From Brasenia schreberi (taxonomy: Eukaryota; Streptophyta; Magnoliopsida; Nymphaeales; Cabombaceae), in the NCBI GenBank assembly GCA_036023115.1, contig JAYKKT010000088.1:3921001-3985000 (forward strand): DNA of 64,000 bases, written 5' to 3'. The position numbers were made by a program, and so were the translations under genes. The number at the start of each line of letters is the position of its first letter. Position 1 is the first letter of the stretch. This document shows, piece by piece, positions 12,901 through 25,897 of this stretch. The notes beneath the pieces are model-generated. The model ran no database searches, was not told the origin of the DNA, and saw only the letters and a list, made by a program, of their open reading frames with translations.

Positions 12901-13694
12901 CCTGAGTCAAGAGAGATATATTGATTATATCCTCAAGAAGTTCAAAATGGGTGAATGCAAGTCTATGTGAATGCAAGTCTGTTGATACATCTGTTGCAAA
13001 AGGGGTCAAAATTAGTAAGACTGATTGTCCCGGTGAAGGAGACAATAATACTAATGTTCCTTATGTAAAAGTTGTGGGTAGCTTGATGTATGCTATGTTG
13101 TGTTCAAGACCTGATATCAACTTTGTTGTTAGTCTTATAAGTAGGTATCAAAGTAATCCTGGATGGCAGTATTTGATAGTTGTAAAAAGGATTTTAGGAT
13201 ATCTGAAAGGAACAAGAGACTTGCAATTGTGTTTTCAAGCAGATGAACTGAAAGTGGTAGGATATTCATATGCTGACTTTGCTGGGAGTAAAGATGACAA
13301 TAAATCAACCTCGGGTCAAATATTCTTATTTGGAGGTGGTGTTATTTCTTGGGCATGTAAAAAATAGGCCTGTGTAACATTGCATACATAAGAAGCTGAG
13401 TATGTAGCTTGCTGTATAGCTGCAATGAGTGTTGTCTGAATAAGCTGCTTCATACGTGATTTGAAGTTGGAAATAATCGATGCATCAATTACTCTTATCA
13501 AGAGTAGAGCTGAATGCTCAAAAAGCAAGCATATAATGGTGAAATACCACTATGTTCATGATATGGTTATGAGAAAGGAAATATCCATCACATACATGCC
13601 AACAAATGATATGTTGGTAGACCCCTTGACTAAAGGCATAACTGAGGAACTTTTTTCAAAACATGTTATAAACATGGGTTTGAGGTATATTTGA
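9969..13694 (+). pseudogene. Copia 1 gag-pol polyprotein, broken by stops and frameshifts
   Basis: Gag begins near 9969 with a TWKRRI-like motif and TLTLEGVEYIL, and continues through 10163-10762 (UBN2-type, basic C-terminus). The protease active site reads DFGAT instead of DSGAT, followed at once by a stop (10760). Next come the pre-integrase region WHKRLGHINLEKF (about 11142), the integrase pieces FIDDYSRYMYLY and TPQQNDVAERYNR (to about 11630), reverse transcriptase with LDVKTTFL and YVDDILLTG (12383-12877), and RNase H with ADFAGSKDDNKSTSG (to 13694). At least six breaks separate these pieces. The lost serine in the protease and the stops make it a pseudogene. The RNase H part is close to that of the minus-strand copy at 53.5-54.0 kb. 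Confidence 0.85.
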
Positions 13695-13902
13695 TTGTTG
13701 TGTGGGAAAATAACCACACAATGGATAAAATGTTGTGTAGGGAAATAACCACACAACGGAGAGGTTGTTGTGTAGGAAAATAACCAAACAATAGGTATCG
13801 ATTGTAGCAGCAATCAAGAATTGACATTACTAGGTAAACCTTGGAAAAGTGAGAGAAAAACCAGTATGTCAGTACACTTGACTCGAATGGCCAAGTGAGA
13901 GA

Positions 13903-14282
13903 TGTTACAGACGTTACAGTGGCTATTCTCAGCGACTCAGCCCGGTAACAGCTGGACTGACCATCCAGACTGTTACCATGGCAGGAGTTACAGTTGAGGC
14001 CTGTAACCGTCCGGATAAGATCACCGCTCTAGATGAGAGAAGCCACTGTTGGATTAAGAGAGAAAGAGGGAGCACACACACTACGCTATAAATACAGAGC
14101 AATGTATACGGAAAATACATAACAACAAATACAACTTTCCTAAAAAAACTCTACTGTGTGGAAACCTTAAATAAAAAAGACTCACCTTCTGTTCCGCTAC
14201 GGACGTACCTGAGGAGACCAAAGGCAGAGAACTTGAAGCTTGCCAGAAGTCGGAATCCGACAGCTGACCAAAGATTCCAACA
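13903..14282 (+). repeat. Right LTR of Copia 1
   Basis: Starts TGTTACAGAC and ends TTCCAACA, matching the left LTR with moderate divergence. It is followed directly by the target duplication AATAT. Confidence 0.85.
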
Positions 14283-14430
14283 AATATAAATGTAACAGTG
14301 TGGCTGTTGCGGATTTGTTATGTAATAGCCTCGAGAGTAAATAGCTAGATGACCGATTTAGCCGTTCTCGTGAGTAAAACTGCCTAGAATGGCGAGTTTC
14401 TCCGCTTAACAGTTGTGATACTGTTTATGC
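14283..14430 (-). repeat. Family B LTR, part 2, running almost to the PYRD reading frame
   Basis: Read as the plus strand it aligns with the reverse complement of about 57660-57760. Shared anchors are AGCTAGATGACC, then AAAACTGCC against AAAACTACC, then GAGTTTCTCC against TAGTTTCTCTCC. The match is clear to about 14405 and fades by about 14430. It continues part 1, which was separated by insertion of Copia 1. Confidence 0.6.
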
Positions 14431-14443
14431 TCCTGCTGCACAA

Positions 14444-17192
14444 ATGGATGACGCTTTGTACATGAGGAGGTGCGTAGAGTTGGCGAAGAAGGCTCTCAGA
14501 TTCACGAGCCTGAACCCAATGGTGGGTTGTGTCATTGTCAAGGATGGGAAGATCGTAGGCGAAGGGTTCCATCCAAAGGCAGGGCAGCCGCATGCTGAGG
14601 TTTTCTATGTACTATGTTTTCTAAGTAATTTGTTTGACAGCAGCGCTTGGGAATTGCTAGGGGTTAAAATGGAGCAAATATTTAGAGTTGATATGTGTCT
14701 TATCTATCAATGACTGTAGTTGCACCCGGGTTCCATTCTCTTAAAACAAAAGGGAGATCTCAAGATAGTTTACTTACAATAGATGGGTCTACCCAATCAC
14801 TGAGAAAAACTTGATTCAGATTCAAATAGGCCATCGGATTTCTCACAAATAAGTGAATAGGAATTGCTTTTATAGTGCATGGTAATTGTAACACAGGAGG
14901 TTTCCTTTGTTCCTCGCACTAATATGCATTAGTGGATTGGAATTGCTACGAGAATAGTGATTATCATAGAAGCATACATTATCGTCAAAAAGTTCAATGA
15001 TGCCATCATAGAGTTTTGGAGAGTTTTATTGTATTTTGAAGATGCTCGGGCATGTTCCGTAATGAGATTGTGTATTTTGTATTCTCATGATGTTAGAAAG
15101 CAGTTAATAGGAAGAAAAGTGAGGTCATATTCATATTGATACTGGGGACTAGTCAAGTTGTTTGTGAATTTGAGACCTGGGAGCATGGATAAAATTGTAA
15201 AAGAAGAACGAAGCTGATTGTTGTTAGTGGAAATGCTGCATTTTTTGTGGTGAAAAAAATGCTACATTTTACCTGACAGCAAATTTATTCAGTTTATGTC
15301 AGTTGTATCAAATATGTTCAGTTTCCTATTGTATAATAGTTCAAGTATGCTATGCTTATCTTATGGTTAGCTTTTGGTACCTTATAGCGTTTGGTCAAGA
15401 AAAGAAAAGTACATGACCTACAATTAAGTGCCAGACTTACTCTTAACTGCTTATGTTTCACCTGCTTTCGACATCATCAAGTTCTAGATACCACGTCCTA
15501 TGTAGTAAGCATCTGCTTGTTCTATGATCTCTTAACTTTTGTGCATAAGAATTGCGAGCCTAATGCTCCATTATCAAGCTACAGCTGGAGTAAACTTTAA
15601 GAGAAAGCTGGATCTTTCTTCTTTGAAGTATTTGAGGCGGCTCTAATATTTGCAGGTATTCGTTCTCAAAGCAGCTGGAGCATTGGCCAATGAAGCTACT
15701 GCATATGTAAGCCTTGAACCTTGTAATCATTATGGAAGAACCCCTCCGTGCGCTAATGCACTTATACAAGCTAATGTTAAACGTGTGGTTGTGGGGATGG
15801 CGGATCCAAATCCCATCGTGGCATCCAAAGGAGTAAAAAAGCTTAGAGAATCTGGAATTGAAGTTACAGTTGGAGTGGAGGAAGAACTATGCCAGAAACT
15901 CAATGAATTTTACATACATCGGATGCTTACTGAAAAACCTTTTATGATGTTGAGGTATGTTTCTTGCAGCTGCTTTGGTATTTGTTGCTCCATCGGAACA
16001 ACATACCGTTGCTGAATTCTATCAGTAATGTTCATATTCCTATCAATCATGGACATATGTAGATTGATTGAATCGTGGTCCCAAAGAGGTCCCTTTTAGA
16101 AGTTTACACTGTTTGTGCTCATTTGCTGTCACTCATTATCTCGCCTTCAACTTCTCTCTTTATTGTCCCACACATCCTTTTTCTTAATATGATCTCTTTT
16201 GGAATCTCCAACAAGAATCCACTCTGGGAAACGTAAGTTGATGTACCACCTGGAATAAATGGTTTTGTTGCTGAAACCTCTCTAATTAAAGATGTGCAAA
16301 GAAGATTTTCTTGCTTTTCATTGTTCTAAATGAACTTCCGAAACATATAATGAAACTGAAGAACTCAAAAATGAGAAGATGCTTTCATAATGTCTTTCGT
16401 TACTCATGTCTCTACTATCTAGATGCAACACTTTTAATTGGTGTCATTGATGAAATAAGAACTTTTAAAGTTCCAAATAGGTATTGTATGTCATCCACGG
16501 CAAGGTATTTATTTCAGGCAGTTTAAGCACTTAATACTAACTCCGTCTTCATACTTTTTATGCTCTTCTTTTACGGGCATATCCATTGCACCACAGTCTG
16601 TGAGAGAAGTTAGTTTTAAGGTTTCAACCTTCAAAGTATATTCTAAATGCAGGTATACTCGGTCATTCAATGGCGGGTTTCTCAACAATACGACGGTGTC
16701 ATAATTTTCGGCTCTGAATTAGCAGCCCTCGTTTGTCGCGTGAAACTGGAGCTAATCAACCTGTCCAAATAATTGTAGTAAATGACCTGAAACTTCCGCT
16801 GGATCTTTCTTCTTTGAATAATGCAACTGCCAAAAACGCTTCCTTTTGCAGAGAGAGATGCACTTCATGGTGGAATGGTCAACTTTAAGAGAAAGCTCAA
16901 TTGAAACTGTTACTTGCGACCAGGTAAACATAGGTTTAGTATCCGATCACTGCTCAAAGCTTGGATTGTGCAGTGTTCTATGGAATTTTAGAGGAGAGAG
17001 TGGTTCTTGTAATGAGATTGTTCAACAAGGTATGGAAGAGGGAAAATTAAGAAGGTGGTGATGGAAATTTGACCAGCTTGGGGTACAAATCAGGAAATTT
17101 CAACAGAAAAGATACAGAGAGAACTGAAGTTGAACAACCTGCAGACATGGCCCTCAAAGAACAGCATTATCGTGGAAGGGTATGTTCACTAG
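14444..17192 (+). pseudogene. PYRD: PYRD-like riboflavin deaminase gene, 5' and 3' damaged
   Basis: The family deaminates the diaminohydroxypyrimidine intermediate of riboflavin synthesis in plastids. Exon 1 (14444-14599) encodes a 52-residue piece ending in the zinc motif HAE, with [16 protein letters not shown] before it. Exon 2 (15656-15954) starts VFVLKAAGAL and carries SLEPCNHYGRTPPC, the second zinc motif. Splice sites (GT at 14600, AG at 15655, GT at 15955) fit and keep frame. Later homology is broken: YDGVIIFGSELAA (about 16690), a frameshift near 16740, a frame ending in TAA near 16889, DQVNIGLVSDHCSKLGLCSVL (16919-16980), a stop (TGA) near 17070, and a tail ending VEGYVH (17192). 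No transit peptide precedes ATG 14444; LTR sequence lies there instead. Exons 1 and 2 could still be transcribed, but a full enzyme is unlikely. Confidence 0.75.
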
Positions 17193-20100
17193 TGGTTCGT
17201 GTTGTATCTTGCCTTTGAAACCGTAGCTGGAAGGGCAAAATGAGAACGAAATTCGTATATGCAGCAACGACATCAATGAAAATGTCAGAAACATAAATAT
17301 TACCTAAATATCCAAATGGAGAGTAATTAAAGGCAATGTGCTCAGCTTTGTTATCAAATTGTAATTTTTGTCAACCAATTGTGGTTATTTTTCTGTAAGC
17401 TGCACTTTTTGGACAGCAAATATTTCATTCAGAGACTGAGAATTATTATCAGGATGGAACATGGGAACAAGCTGCAATAGCGATGGTTGATAAATAGAGA
17501 AACTAGTATCCATGTTTTTCCTTATTTGGATAATTCTTGTTCCTTTTTTGTAATACACCTTTGAGAATTTTCTTCCTGCTACTAATACTTGGTTGTGAGC
17601 CTCATTTACTCTTCCATACTGATTCAATGATCTATAACTTTCTGCTGATAGACCTGGGCGGTGAGGTCACTAAAGCTTGTACGGGCACAACCATTGATCG
17701 TACCTGATCTAGATTGGGTTTCATTATAATATTTTTAAGTTTCTGAGCAGTGCACTAGATATATAAAGAGGTTCATGTCTTGTAATTTCATTTCTAATTG
17801 ATATACATGGAAACTTTTCTTTATGGTAGATGTGGTGTAGGAGATGAGATATAGCTCTTGAGACCCCGCAAATCTTGTCTCTTGTGGTTTGTGTGGTCGT
17901 TTTTGTGTTTGGTCTATTGATTTTGTTTTTCATTTTCCTAATGCTACTGTTATTTTCAGATCAATGCCGGATGCTCGTGATAAAAATAGGTTACAACCAT
18001 GCCAGCGTTAAACTGTAGTTAGCTCAACATTTGGGGAAGCAATATGTCCATCAAGCTCTCGATTTTACAAAGCACACTTGTCACTGAATCCTTCTCATTC
18101 CCATGATTTCTTATGCTATTTGTTCACCAAATGCTATTTGCAGGATTTGTGGTTTTCTTTAGCTCCATGGCTGCTCCAACACTCAGATCACCTTGCACTT
18201 AATACCAAAATCTCCCGTTACTAGAACAATCATTTTCAGCTTTGAATTCAATGCTGCATAGGAGCGCTTGGCGCTGCTCGTTGGATTTCCTTCTTAATCC
18301 AAGTATAACAGTAACCTATACCATTGAGCAATGTGTGGTATCATGGGCCTCTCAATATCTCAACTTGTGACTGAATCATATATTTCTTGAACTATGATGA
18401 TGCTCGGGCTCCTACTTAAGAAAGGCGAGTATAGGTTAACAAATCGGAAAGGAGGAGGTCTATCAAAGGAGACGAAACCTAATTGAACTTAATATTCCAT
18501 AAGTTCCACCTTTCTGTCATGATTACATAGGTGGACAGACAAATGAGGGTATCATACCGAAAAGAAAAGAATATGGACTAATGAATGTGTGCAGCTAGTT
18601 GTATAGTTTGACATTAGCACCTTTACATGAAGAGTCATGCATAGATGTGAAGCTTATATCTCTTATTGCATTTCCACAGCATGTCTAGAGCCTGATTTTC
18701 TACTTGTTGAATCCACTCCTTTGACAATCCCGATGCTTCACCAATCTCTGATAGGGAGTGGCAGTTGCCACCTTCAGTCCTTTAACGATATCCTCTCTCT
18801 TTAGGAGCAGAGCAGATTGTGGATGTGTTTACTCCTCAAATGCTTGGTACTGCTCATTTCTGGACACTCAACTCCTGGGTCTGCAGTGACTTCGCTGTGG
18901 ACATGCTTAAAAACGTCCATGATGACATTGACATATATTCAGCTATTATGTAGCTGCACATGCACATGCATCTAATCTTTCCTTTTCTCTTGAAATGCAC
19001 ATACATCTAATTTGTGTATGTGTGTGTTGTTTGTGTTTGTATGTGTGCGTGTGTGTGAGAGAGAGTTATTCATCATTAAAATAGTACTTGCACTTTCGTA
19101 ATAGTATACACTTGCTGTCCAAATGTATCCTGATCATTGTCACGCTTACAAAATTTCCCCTTCACTTTCTTTTAAAGAAAAAATTCCGCAAATGTCTTGC
19201 ATCAACTAATTATCTTATCTTACCACCTCACCAAATGAATGGCAGCCAATTTACTCCCGTTTGTCCTCTGAGTTTGTTGATGAGGACAAATTATTATGTT
19301 ATGTCTCACATTGCAACCCCAAAAAGGTAGTTCTTTTGACATATAAACCGATTGCCACCATTTCTGAGGGCCAAAAAATGAAGGCCGGTAGAATATCATG
19401 TTGCCCACAGCTTAGGAAGCATTTCAGAACCCAAGTTAATGAGATTTAAATGTTTAGGTCAAACCTCTGCTGATGTCTCTCAAAAGAAGCATTTTCCCTT
19501 TGAATGGGGTTACATGTCTAGTGAATCATAAAAGCTTGAACAATACTAACTCAGTGAGTAAATGATTTAGCAGCGAGATAACCTCCATTCTTGGGCACCA
19601 TGCAGAACACAGTAAGACAAAGAGCATCAAATACATATGAAAAGAATATTTTACCAAAAAATGTATACAGTGATTATTGGGCATGGCGATCACTATGGTT
19701 AACCTTTTAGATGACAGGCATGCATACTTTCACAATAGCTTTTCCCAATGTGCATGAATGAACTAGCAGGCCGATATCTAAGTCAGTTGCTCCATTCCAC
19801 ATGAGCAGATCTTTTCAAGAAATGGTGAGGAATGGGTGCCACTATCCCCAGCCTCACACAGCCAACTTCTATTGATCATGTCCCCCTTTCTGGTTTTTCA
19901 CAAAATGGATTGGGATCCCATGAGCACATAAGTAGAGATCTATGTATGTCTAGCAAGAGCCAGAATGCACCAAAGTTTTATATTATCGTGCTGGTCTGCT
20001 AAAACAGAGTCAAGTTGGATCAGATTGATACGTTAGACTGTATCATATGATGTGATATTGTGCTTATTTTCTTTACTTAATAAAGAAAATAAAATTGAAA

Positions 20101-20810
20101 CAGAATCATAAGAAAATAAAATATCATACCATAAGCTGACATTCGTCATGTGATGCACTTGGATAAATGAGTGAAAACAGCATGGTACCTGGTTTGTATT
20201 AATAAAGGTTTGAGATTGTCATATTGTATCTACGGTATGATATCAACAATGTGATTTTATCCTATGATTGATCTTACTCTCTTTCAAAGGTTTGGCTGCA
20301 GATACCTCTGTACATGTCAGCATAAAGTTGCATTTGGTGGATATCTTAAAGTTTTTCAATGCTCTTCACCTTTCATGGTTCTGATATCGACGGAGTCTTC
20401 TGCTTCTCAATACATTAGAACGAAGGTTCTCACAACAGGATTCTTGTCCATTGGCATCTTATCACTTCATTTTATTCTTGTTTTTTCTCTTTTGATAAAT
20501 GAATGCAACTCAGATGAGAAATTGTGCAAGTTGTTGGAAGCCTAATGGCAGATTTCTGGCATTTCTTACCAGATTGGGCACTAGTTTTTAGCATTCAGCG
20601 GTTCTTTAGCTGATCTAAATTTGTTCCTATAGTCCTTGGTTGCTTATGCGGCTTGTTATTATGATACCCTCAACGTTAATGAAGTCTTATTCTGATTTTA
20701 TGGTAAATTTGCTACATTCTTGGTGGTCCTTGCTTGCTTCCAGGTTAATTCCTTTATGTATGATATTGGTAAAAGTCCTTGATTTATTTCACTGCATGTC
20801 TGTTTTTCAG
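17193..20810. other. Intergenic or intronic sequence without recognised genes
   Basis: I see no convincing exon in this 3.6 kb. A GT- and GA-rich microsatellite lies at about 19015-19067. It may hold decayed upstream exons of the pectin acetylesterase remnant that begins at 20811, but I could not recognise the family's GGGWC or RYCDG motifs. Confidence 0.5.
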
Positions 20811-21009
20811 GCTTTACTTTCAGTGTTTTCTATTGGAGCTCTATCTGCAATCCTGCATTTTGATGAGTTTGGCAGCCAACTATCAAAGCACACTAGTGTA
20901 AAATGCTTGAGTGATGGTGGACTTTTTCTTGATGTGTGACGTTCTGACTCCTTTTATGCAACAGTTAGAAGAGGATGTCTCACCTAATATGTTGATATTG
21001 TCAAGTTAC

Positions 21010-21337
21010 TGTTAAGGAAAGTAGTCTTGGTATGTAATGAGAGTCAAGTCATGTAAATAAGTCCTGTCTTATGTTAGTTTGTCATTTTGAGTCTTATGTC
21101 TTCTTAGAAATAGTTAATTCTAAGTAGGGGTAGATTAGGAAATTAAGTTAGAAGAGAGTATTAATATGTGATTAGGGTTAGAGAGTAAGAATAAGCAAGG
21201 GAGGGTGACGACCGCCAGGGTGAAGCCGATTTTGGGCTTAAGGCAGATTGGAGGAATGCCTCCAATCAGCCATTCATTGTAAGTTCCTTTTGTTATGTCT
21301 ATTGGAATGTTATTGAAATATTTTACCATTCACAACA
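21010..21337 (+). repeat. Left LTR of Copia 2
   Basis: TGTTAAGG start and CACAACA end, 328 bp. It is identical to the right LTR over its first 150 bp or so; the six differences lie in the second half. Confidence 0.95.
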
Positions 21338-21347
21338 TGGTATCAGA
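21338..21347 (+). other. Primer binding site of Copia 2
   Basis: TGGTATCAGA immediately after the LTR fits initiator tRNA-Met. The following bases (CGTCC) depart from the usual GC. Confidence 0.75.
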
Positions 21348-21679
21348 CGTCCAGCAGCCTTCCCTGCGATTCTGTGTTTGCTAGCCTCTTGGCGATTCTG
21401 TGTCTCTTGCTGACCGCTTGTCACTTCTCATCAACATTTTGGAAGGCCGATTCCATCTTGCAATCTGTTACGTAGTCACCCACCCTCACATCGCTTCTGT
21501 CATTTTGCAGCAGTCTGACAAGCAACTCGCATCACTCCATTGATTTGTGATACACGTTTTTTTTCGCTGCTCCATTATTTAACTTGTGCCGCATTCCACT
21601 TTTTGGTGTGGCTGTCCTTGCAAGTTCTCTTAGTGCAGCTTGACTACTGCCCTTATACTTCACATCTCATTCGTCTGTA

Positions 21680-24600
21680 ATGGCTGACAAAGGTAAAGGC
21701 ATTGATCTTTCTTCTCCTCATGGTGAATCCTCTGATTTCTTTGAAAAGATGGAACCTCTTCAGATTACCACGACTAAACTGGATGGATGTAATTACATGG
21801 AATGGGCGCGCTCTGTAGAACTCGCCATTGTAGCAAGGGGGAGATGGGAACATTTAATGGGTCACTCCTCCATTCCAACGCCCCATGACAATATTTATTT
21901 CACCTGGAAATGCGAAGATGCCTTACTCTCATCATGGTTGCTCCAGTCCATGCTTTCATCCATCGCAAAAATGTTTATGTTTTTAAATTCTGCCCATGCC
22001 ATTTGGTGTGCTGTTGCTGAAGCTTATTCCCGGAAAAAGAATGTTGCCAAAGAATATGAGATTCTGGAGCGAATCAGAAAATGCAAACAAGCCAATCGAT
22101 CTATTAGTACATACTATGCAGATCTTCATGGTCTTTGGGATGAACTTTTTTACTACACGAATATCCAGTGTTCTACTTGTTATACTGAACGACAGGCTGC
22201 CCTTGAAAAAAAGAAAGTCTTTGATTTATTGTGGGGAGTAAATCCCGAATTTGAATCAGTCAAATTGAATATCTTAGGCTGAGACAAACTGCCATCTTTG
22301 GGCACTGTTTACTCATTATTAATCAGAGAAGAAGACCATAGAAATCTTGAGAAGGATCAGCTTCTTACCCCAGACCAACATGCACTTCAGGTTAGAGAGG
22401 ACAGTTCCACTTTTCGTAGCCGAGGAGGTCTTCCGAGTCGTGGCCGTGGGCGCCCTCCTTCAGAAGATAAACATAAACTGATCTGCTCCCATTGTGGTAA
22501 ATCGCGTCATAGCAGAGAACATTGTTGGGAATTACATGGTAAACCCGATTACTATCGCCCTCGCAATCCTTCAGTTCACTTTGCAGACAGTTCCACTCCC
22601 AGCACTGATGGCCTTCAGGCGATTCTCAAACACCTCGAGGGTCTTGAACAACGATTCTCTACACAACCCTCTGCTCCTCCCACCCAAGCCACCATCGCGC
22701 AGGCTACACATACCGTGACAGGTACTCCCTTCTCTTCTTCCACTTCAAATACTTGGATAATTGATTCAGGGGCTACAGATCATATGGTTGGCGACTCCAA
22801 ATCTTTTTCCACTTACCAGACTCTTACAGATCCGACTCCCATTAAACTGACCGATGGTTCTCTTACTTACATGATTGGACAGGGCAGTGTCTCTACATGT
22901 CTTTCAGATTTATCCTCAGTATATCATGTTCCCAGTTTTCCGCTCAACCTTCTTTCTGTCAGCTCTTTAACTCGTACCTTAAATTGTTGTGTAACCTTTC
23001 ATCCTACTGGTTGTGTCTTTCAGGATCTGAAGACGAGAAAAATCTTTGGACATGGTAAATTACAGCAAGGATTATACATTCTTGAAGATACATCTCCGCC
23101 TCCCCCCTCCTGCAGTATCTCCGCTCTTGATGCAGATATTCGTCTTTGGCATTATCGTCTGGGTCATCTACTAGTCTCCAAAATTCCATATATTGTTCCT
23201 CAGTTTCGAGTCCAGTCCAATAAATGTCAGCTACAATGTGAAGTTTGTCAACGTGGGAAACACCAGCGGGTCTCTTATCCGTTAAGTGATTCTCGTAGTT
23301 CTCAACCTTTTGAGCTTATTCATTCTGATGTATGGGGTCCTAGTCCAGTTAACTCTTTGTTTGGTCATAAGTATTTTGTATCCTTCATTAATGATTGTAC
23401 TCGACTTACCATCGTGTACTTAATGAAAAGTCTGAAGTTGCATCTATTTTTTCTATTGTGCATAAATTTATTTCTACTCAATTCCATGCCAATGTTAAAA
23501 TTCTTCGGTTTGATAATGGGGGTGAATATGTTGCGACTGCGTTAGCCAAATATCTCCAAGCCCATGACATTGTTCATCAGACTACGTGTCCTTATACACC
23601 TCAACAGAATGGTCTTGCTGAACGGAAGAATTGTCATATTCTAGAGGTTGCCCGAACTCTTTTCCTTCAAAGTAATGTTCTCACCTTCTATCGGGGTGAA
23701 GTTGTCGTTACTCTTGTTTATCTTATAAATCGTATGCCTAGTCATACTCTTCAGGGGGAGAGTCCTATTCATACTCTTGATAAATCTTCCAAACCATTTC
23801 ATCTTGTTCCTCGTCTCTTTGGGTGTACCTGCTTTGTACATACTCATCTTCCTCATCGTGATAAACTTGCTGCGAAGTCAGATAAATGTATATTTCTGGG
23901 CTACTCGACCTCTCAAAAGGGCTATAAATGTTATGATCCATTGCTTCAAAAGCTATACATTTCCAGGGATGTTACTTTTTTTGAACTGACCCCTTATTAT
24001 TCTCCTTCTGTGCAAGCTTCTACACCTCCGCCTTGTGTCCTTTCACTAGTTCCTAGTGAGGGGGAGTATCCTGAGCTAGTTGACAGTCAGAGTGCGAATC
24101 CACAGCCATACAAAGAGATTCTGACGTATAAGAAAGGACACCGACAGATTGTGTACACTCACGAAGAACCATGTGCTAAAGAGATTTCCCCTGAATCAGA
24201 TCCTCAAGTACAAGTGGATAATGATCTTGAGATTCCTATTGTTGTTCGCAAAGGTAAGCGTGCATGTGAAAAATATCCAATTTTTAATTATGTGTCATAT
24301 GTCAATACTTCTCAGAGCTATCAAACCTTCATTATGAATGCTGAAAAACAAAAGATTCCGTCAAAGTTTGAAGAAGCCATCAAGTACCCCTTATGGAAAG
24401 TTGCAATTGATGAAGAGCTGAATGCACTGGTTAAAAATAATACATGGACCATCACACAGTTGCCTTCTGATAGACATACAGTAGGATGCAAGTGGGTATT
24501 TACTATTAAATATAAGGCAGATGAAACAGTGGAAAGATATAAAGCTAGATTGGTTACTAAAGGATATAGTCAGTCATATGGCATCGATTATACAGAGACT

Positions 24601-25887
24601 TTTGCACCTGTGGCTAAACTTACATCAATCAGAATACTTCTTAGCATAGCAGCAAATTTGGGATGGGACCTATGGCAATTGGATGTTAAGAACACTTTCC
24701 TACAGGGAGACTTAAATAAAGAAGTGTACATAGAACTACCTCCAAGAATGACCAGCAATTTGTCATCTTCTAATAGAGTATGTAAACTCAATAAAGCCAT
24801 ATATGGGTTGAAACAGTCTCCAAGAGCTTTGTTTGATAAATTCAGCAAAGCAATATGTAGTTTGGGATATAGCAGAAGCCTCAATGATCATACCATATTC
24901 TTCAAAAGAGGGACAAAAATATTGATTCTAGCAGTTTATGTTGATGACATTATTGTTACAGGAGACGATTTTGAAGAAATATCAAAGTTGAAAATGAGCC
25001 TTCATAAATTGTTTGATATTAAGGATCTGGGCAGACTTCACTATTTCTTGGGCATAGAAGTTCTTTACTCTAACAGATGTATCTACTTAACTCAGAGAAA
25101 ATATCTAATGGACCTTCTTGAAGACATTCAAATGCTCGAATGTAAACTTAGTGACATTCCAATGGAGGTAAAGAAATTTTATAACGGTGACAGTGAAGAA
25201 TTCAAAGATATCCATAAATATCAGAAGCTAGTGGGCAAGCTTATATACTTAACCATTACTTGACTAGACATTGCTTATGCAGTTGAGATTGTAAGCAGAT
25301 ATATGCATTCACCAACAAAAAATCATATGGATACAGTGTATAGAATTCTTCGATACCTCAAAACAACTTCAGGAATGGGTTTACTCTATTCGAAATCATC
25401 AAATTTGGATATTGAACTTTATTCGGATGCTGACTGGGCAGGTTCTTATGATGACCAGAAGTCAACTACTGGATATATTACTTTACTTGAGGGTAATATT
25501 ATATCTTGGAGAAGCAAAAAACAGACAGTGGTTGCTAGATCTACTACAGAAGCTGAATATAGAGCTATAACCCAAACAATGTGTGAAGGAAAGTGGATAT
25601 CTTCATTGATTACTGAATTGGGTTATTCACTTAACCATCCTATAACCTTATATTGTGATAGCAGTGCAGCAATTCAGATGGCATCTAATCCAGTATATCA
25701 TGAAAGGACCAAGCATATAAAAATTGACTGTCACTTCATCAGAGAAAAGATATCTAATAGAGAATTCCAACTAGAGTATGTTCATACTTCCAAATAGAGG
25801 GCTGATTTTTTGACTAAAGTTACTACCAGCAAAATATTAAAGGAAACCTTATCCAAGTTGGGTGTCATCAACATTTTCCACCCAACT
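21680..25887 (+). pseudogene. Copia 2 gag-pol polyprotein, four inactivating changes
   Basis: Gag starts at ATG 21680 (MADKGKGIDLSS), with a UBN2-type core and then the zinc knuckle CSHCGKSRHSREHC followed by WELHGKP (about 22480). The protease motif DSGATDHM is intact (about 22760). The integrase shows HYRLGHL, CEVCQRGKH and HSDVWGP; the second acidic site reads FINDCTR, where related elements usually have FIDD. RFDNGGEY and TPQQNGLAERKN follow. Reverse transcriptase carries QLDVKNTFLQGDL and YVDDIIVTG (about 24940), and RNase H has DADWAGSYDDQKSTTGY (about 25425). Breaks are TGA at 22280, a frameshift near 23400-23470, TGA at 25261 and TAG at 25795. All three stops can be explained by one C-to-T change each. 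Loss of activity therefore looks recent. Confidence 0.9.
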
Positions 25888-25888
25888 T

Positions 25889-25897
25889 GAGGGGGAG
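25889..25897 (+). other. Polypurine tract of Copia 2
   Basis: GAGGGGGAG directly precedes the TG start of the right LTR. Confidence 0.85.

Larger units (their letters stand above)
8534..14282 (+). mobile_element. Copia retrotransposon 1, complete in outline but degenerate
   Basis: The element has LTRs at 8534-9027 and 13903-14282. A primer binding site matching the initiator tRNA-Met type (TGGTATCAGAGC) follows the left LTR, and the tract AAGTGAGAGA precedes the right one. The order gag, protease, integrase, reverse transcriptase, RNase H is the Copia order. A perfect 5-bp target duplication AATAT (8529-8533 and 14283-14287) fixes the ends. It sits inside an older LTR: the flanks, joined, align with the LTR near 57.75 kb. 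Coding is broken by many stops and frameshifts, so it is immobile on its own. Confidence 0.9.

Noticed and set aside
14389..14406. ATG followed by a transit-peptide-like MASFSA just upstream of the PYRD frame
   Set aside because: It is in another frame, stops after six codons, and aligns with the family B LTR, so it is retroelement sequence rather than a lost transit peptide.
19088..20545. Short open frames in the gap before the pectin acetylesterase block
   Set aside because: None shows pectin acetylesterase motifs or clean splice borders; they are typical chance frames.
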